A stretch of 5,378 nt of DNA, taken from Coriobacteriia bacterium (lineage in GTDB: Bacteria; Actinomycetota; Coriobacteriia; Anaerosomatales; PALSA-660). Numbering within the stretch: position 1 is the first letter of the stretch; each line of letters opens with the position of its first letter. A program made the translations under genes and the position numbers. The stretch lies in assembly GCA_003133285.1 (NCBI GenBank), contig PKWR01000093.1, positions 3,232 through 8,609 on the forward strand. The letters are read 5' to 3'. The notes under the pieces were generated by a model. It made no database searches. It saw nothing but the letters and a program-made list of their open reading frames with translations, and was not told the origin of the DNA. Below are positions 5,345-5,378 of the stretch, piece by piece.

Positions 5345-5378
5345 CTGCGTTCCAGTGTTCGTTGCTCTTCAGTGCCGT

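Noticed and set aside
5148..5345. Minus-strand open frame of 65 codons across the dif-like site
   Set aside because: Composition is non-coding in style (Arg, Ser, Pro, Thr rich), it overlaps the end of the acidic-protein gene, and it would code straight through the AT-rich site and half the hairpin.

Overview
The window is GC-rich bacterial DNA, with several GTG starts, short gaps and every recognisable gene on the + strand. The gene set (indolepyruvate ferredoxin oxidoreductase, an ACT protein and an aryl-CoA ligase) suggests an anaerobe that handles aromatic amino acids or aryl acids. The NlpC/P60 end with an apparent Cys-His-Glu type triad, the base composition and a dif-like site close to the actinobacterial pattern make an actinobacterium plausible, perhaps a deep anaerobic lineage such as Coriobacteriia. 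That placement is inference; there is no rRNA or other marker here.

Layout: (1) 1-174, the C-terminal end of an NlpC/P60 cell-wall hydrolase. (2) 175-280, an intergenic stretch with a weak promoter candidate. (3) 281-3046, a tightly coupled operon of iorA, iorB and a tandem ACT-domain protein; the genes overlap by 4 and 17 bp. (4) 3089-4390, a phenylacetate-CoA ligase (paaK family) that is complete in content but split over reading frames by two single-base changes in G runs, which cancel each other. (5) 4433-4864, a membrane-anchored bacterial SH3 protein. (6) 4886-5194, a very acidic 102-residue protein of unknown function. (7) 5195-5378, an intergenic region that turns AT-rich and holds a 28-bp dif-like Xer recombination site (5270-5297), followed within 8 bp by a strong GC-rich stem-loop.

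How the genes fit together: aromatic amino acids are transaminated to aryl pyruvates by an enzyme not in this window. IorAB oxidatively decarboxylates these to arylacetyl-CoA and reduces ferredoxin. The PaaK-type ligase interconverts arylacetyl-CoA and free aryl acetate, and the ACT protein is likely an amino-acid sensor for the pathway. In reverse, the same enzymes could turn scavenged aryl acetates into aromatic amino acids. The SH3 and acidic proteins have no visible link to this pathway.

I see no defence system, CRISPR array, transposase or phage gene. The two observations most worth checking are the dif-like site and the paired frameshifts in paaK.
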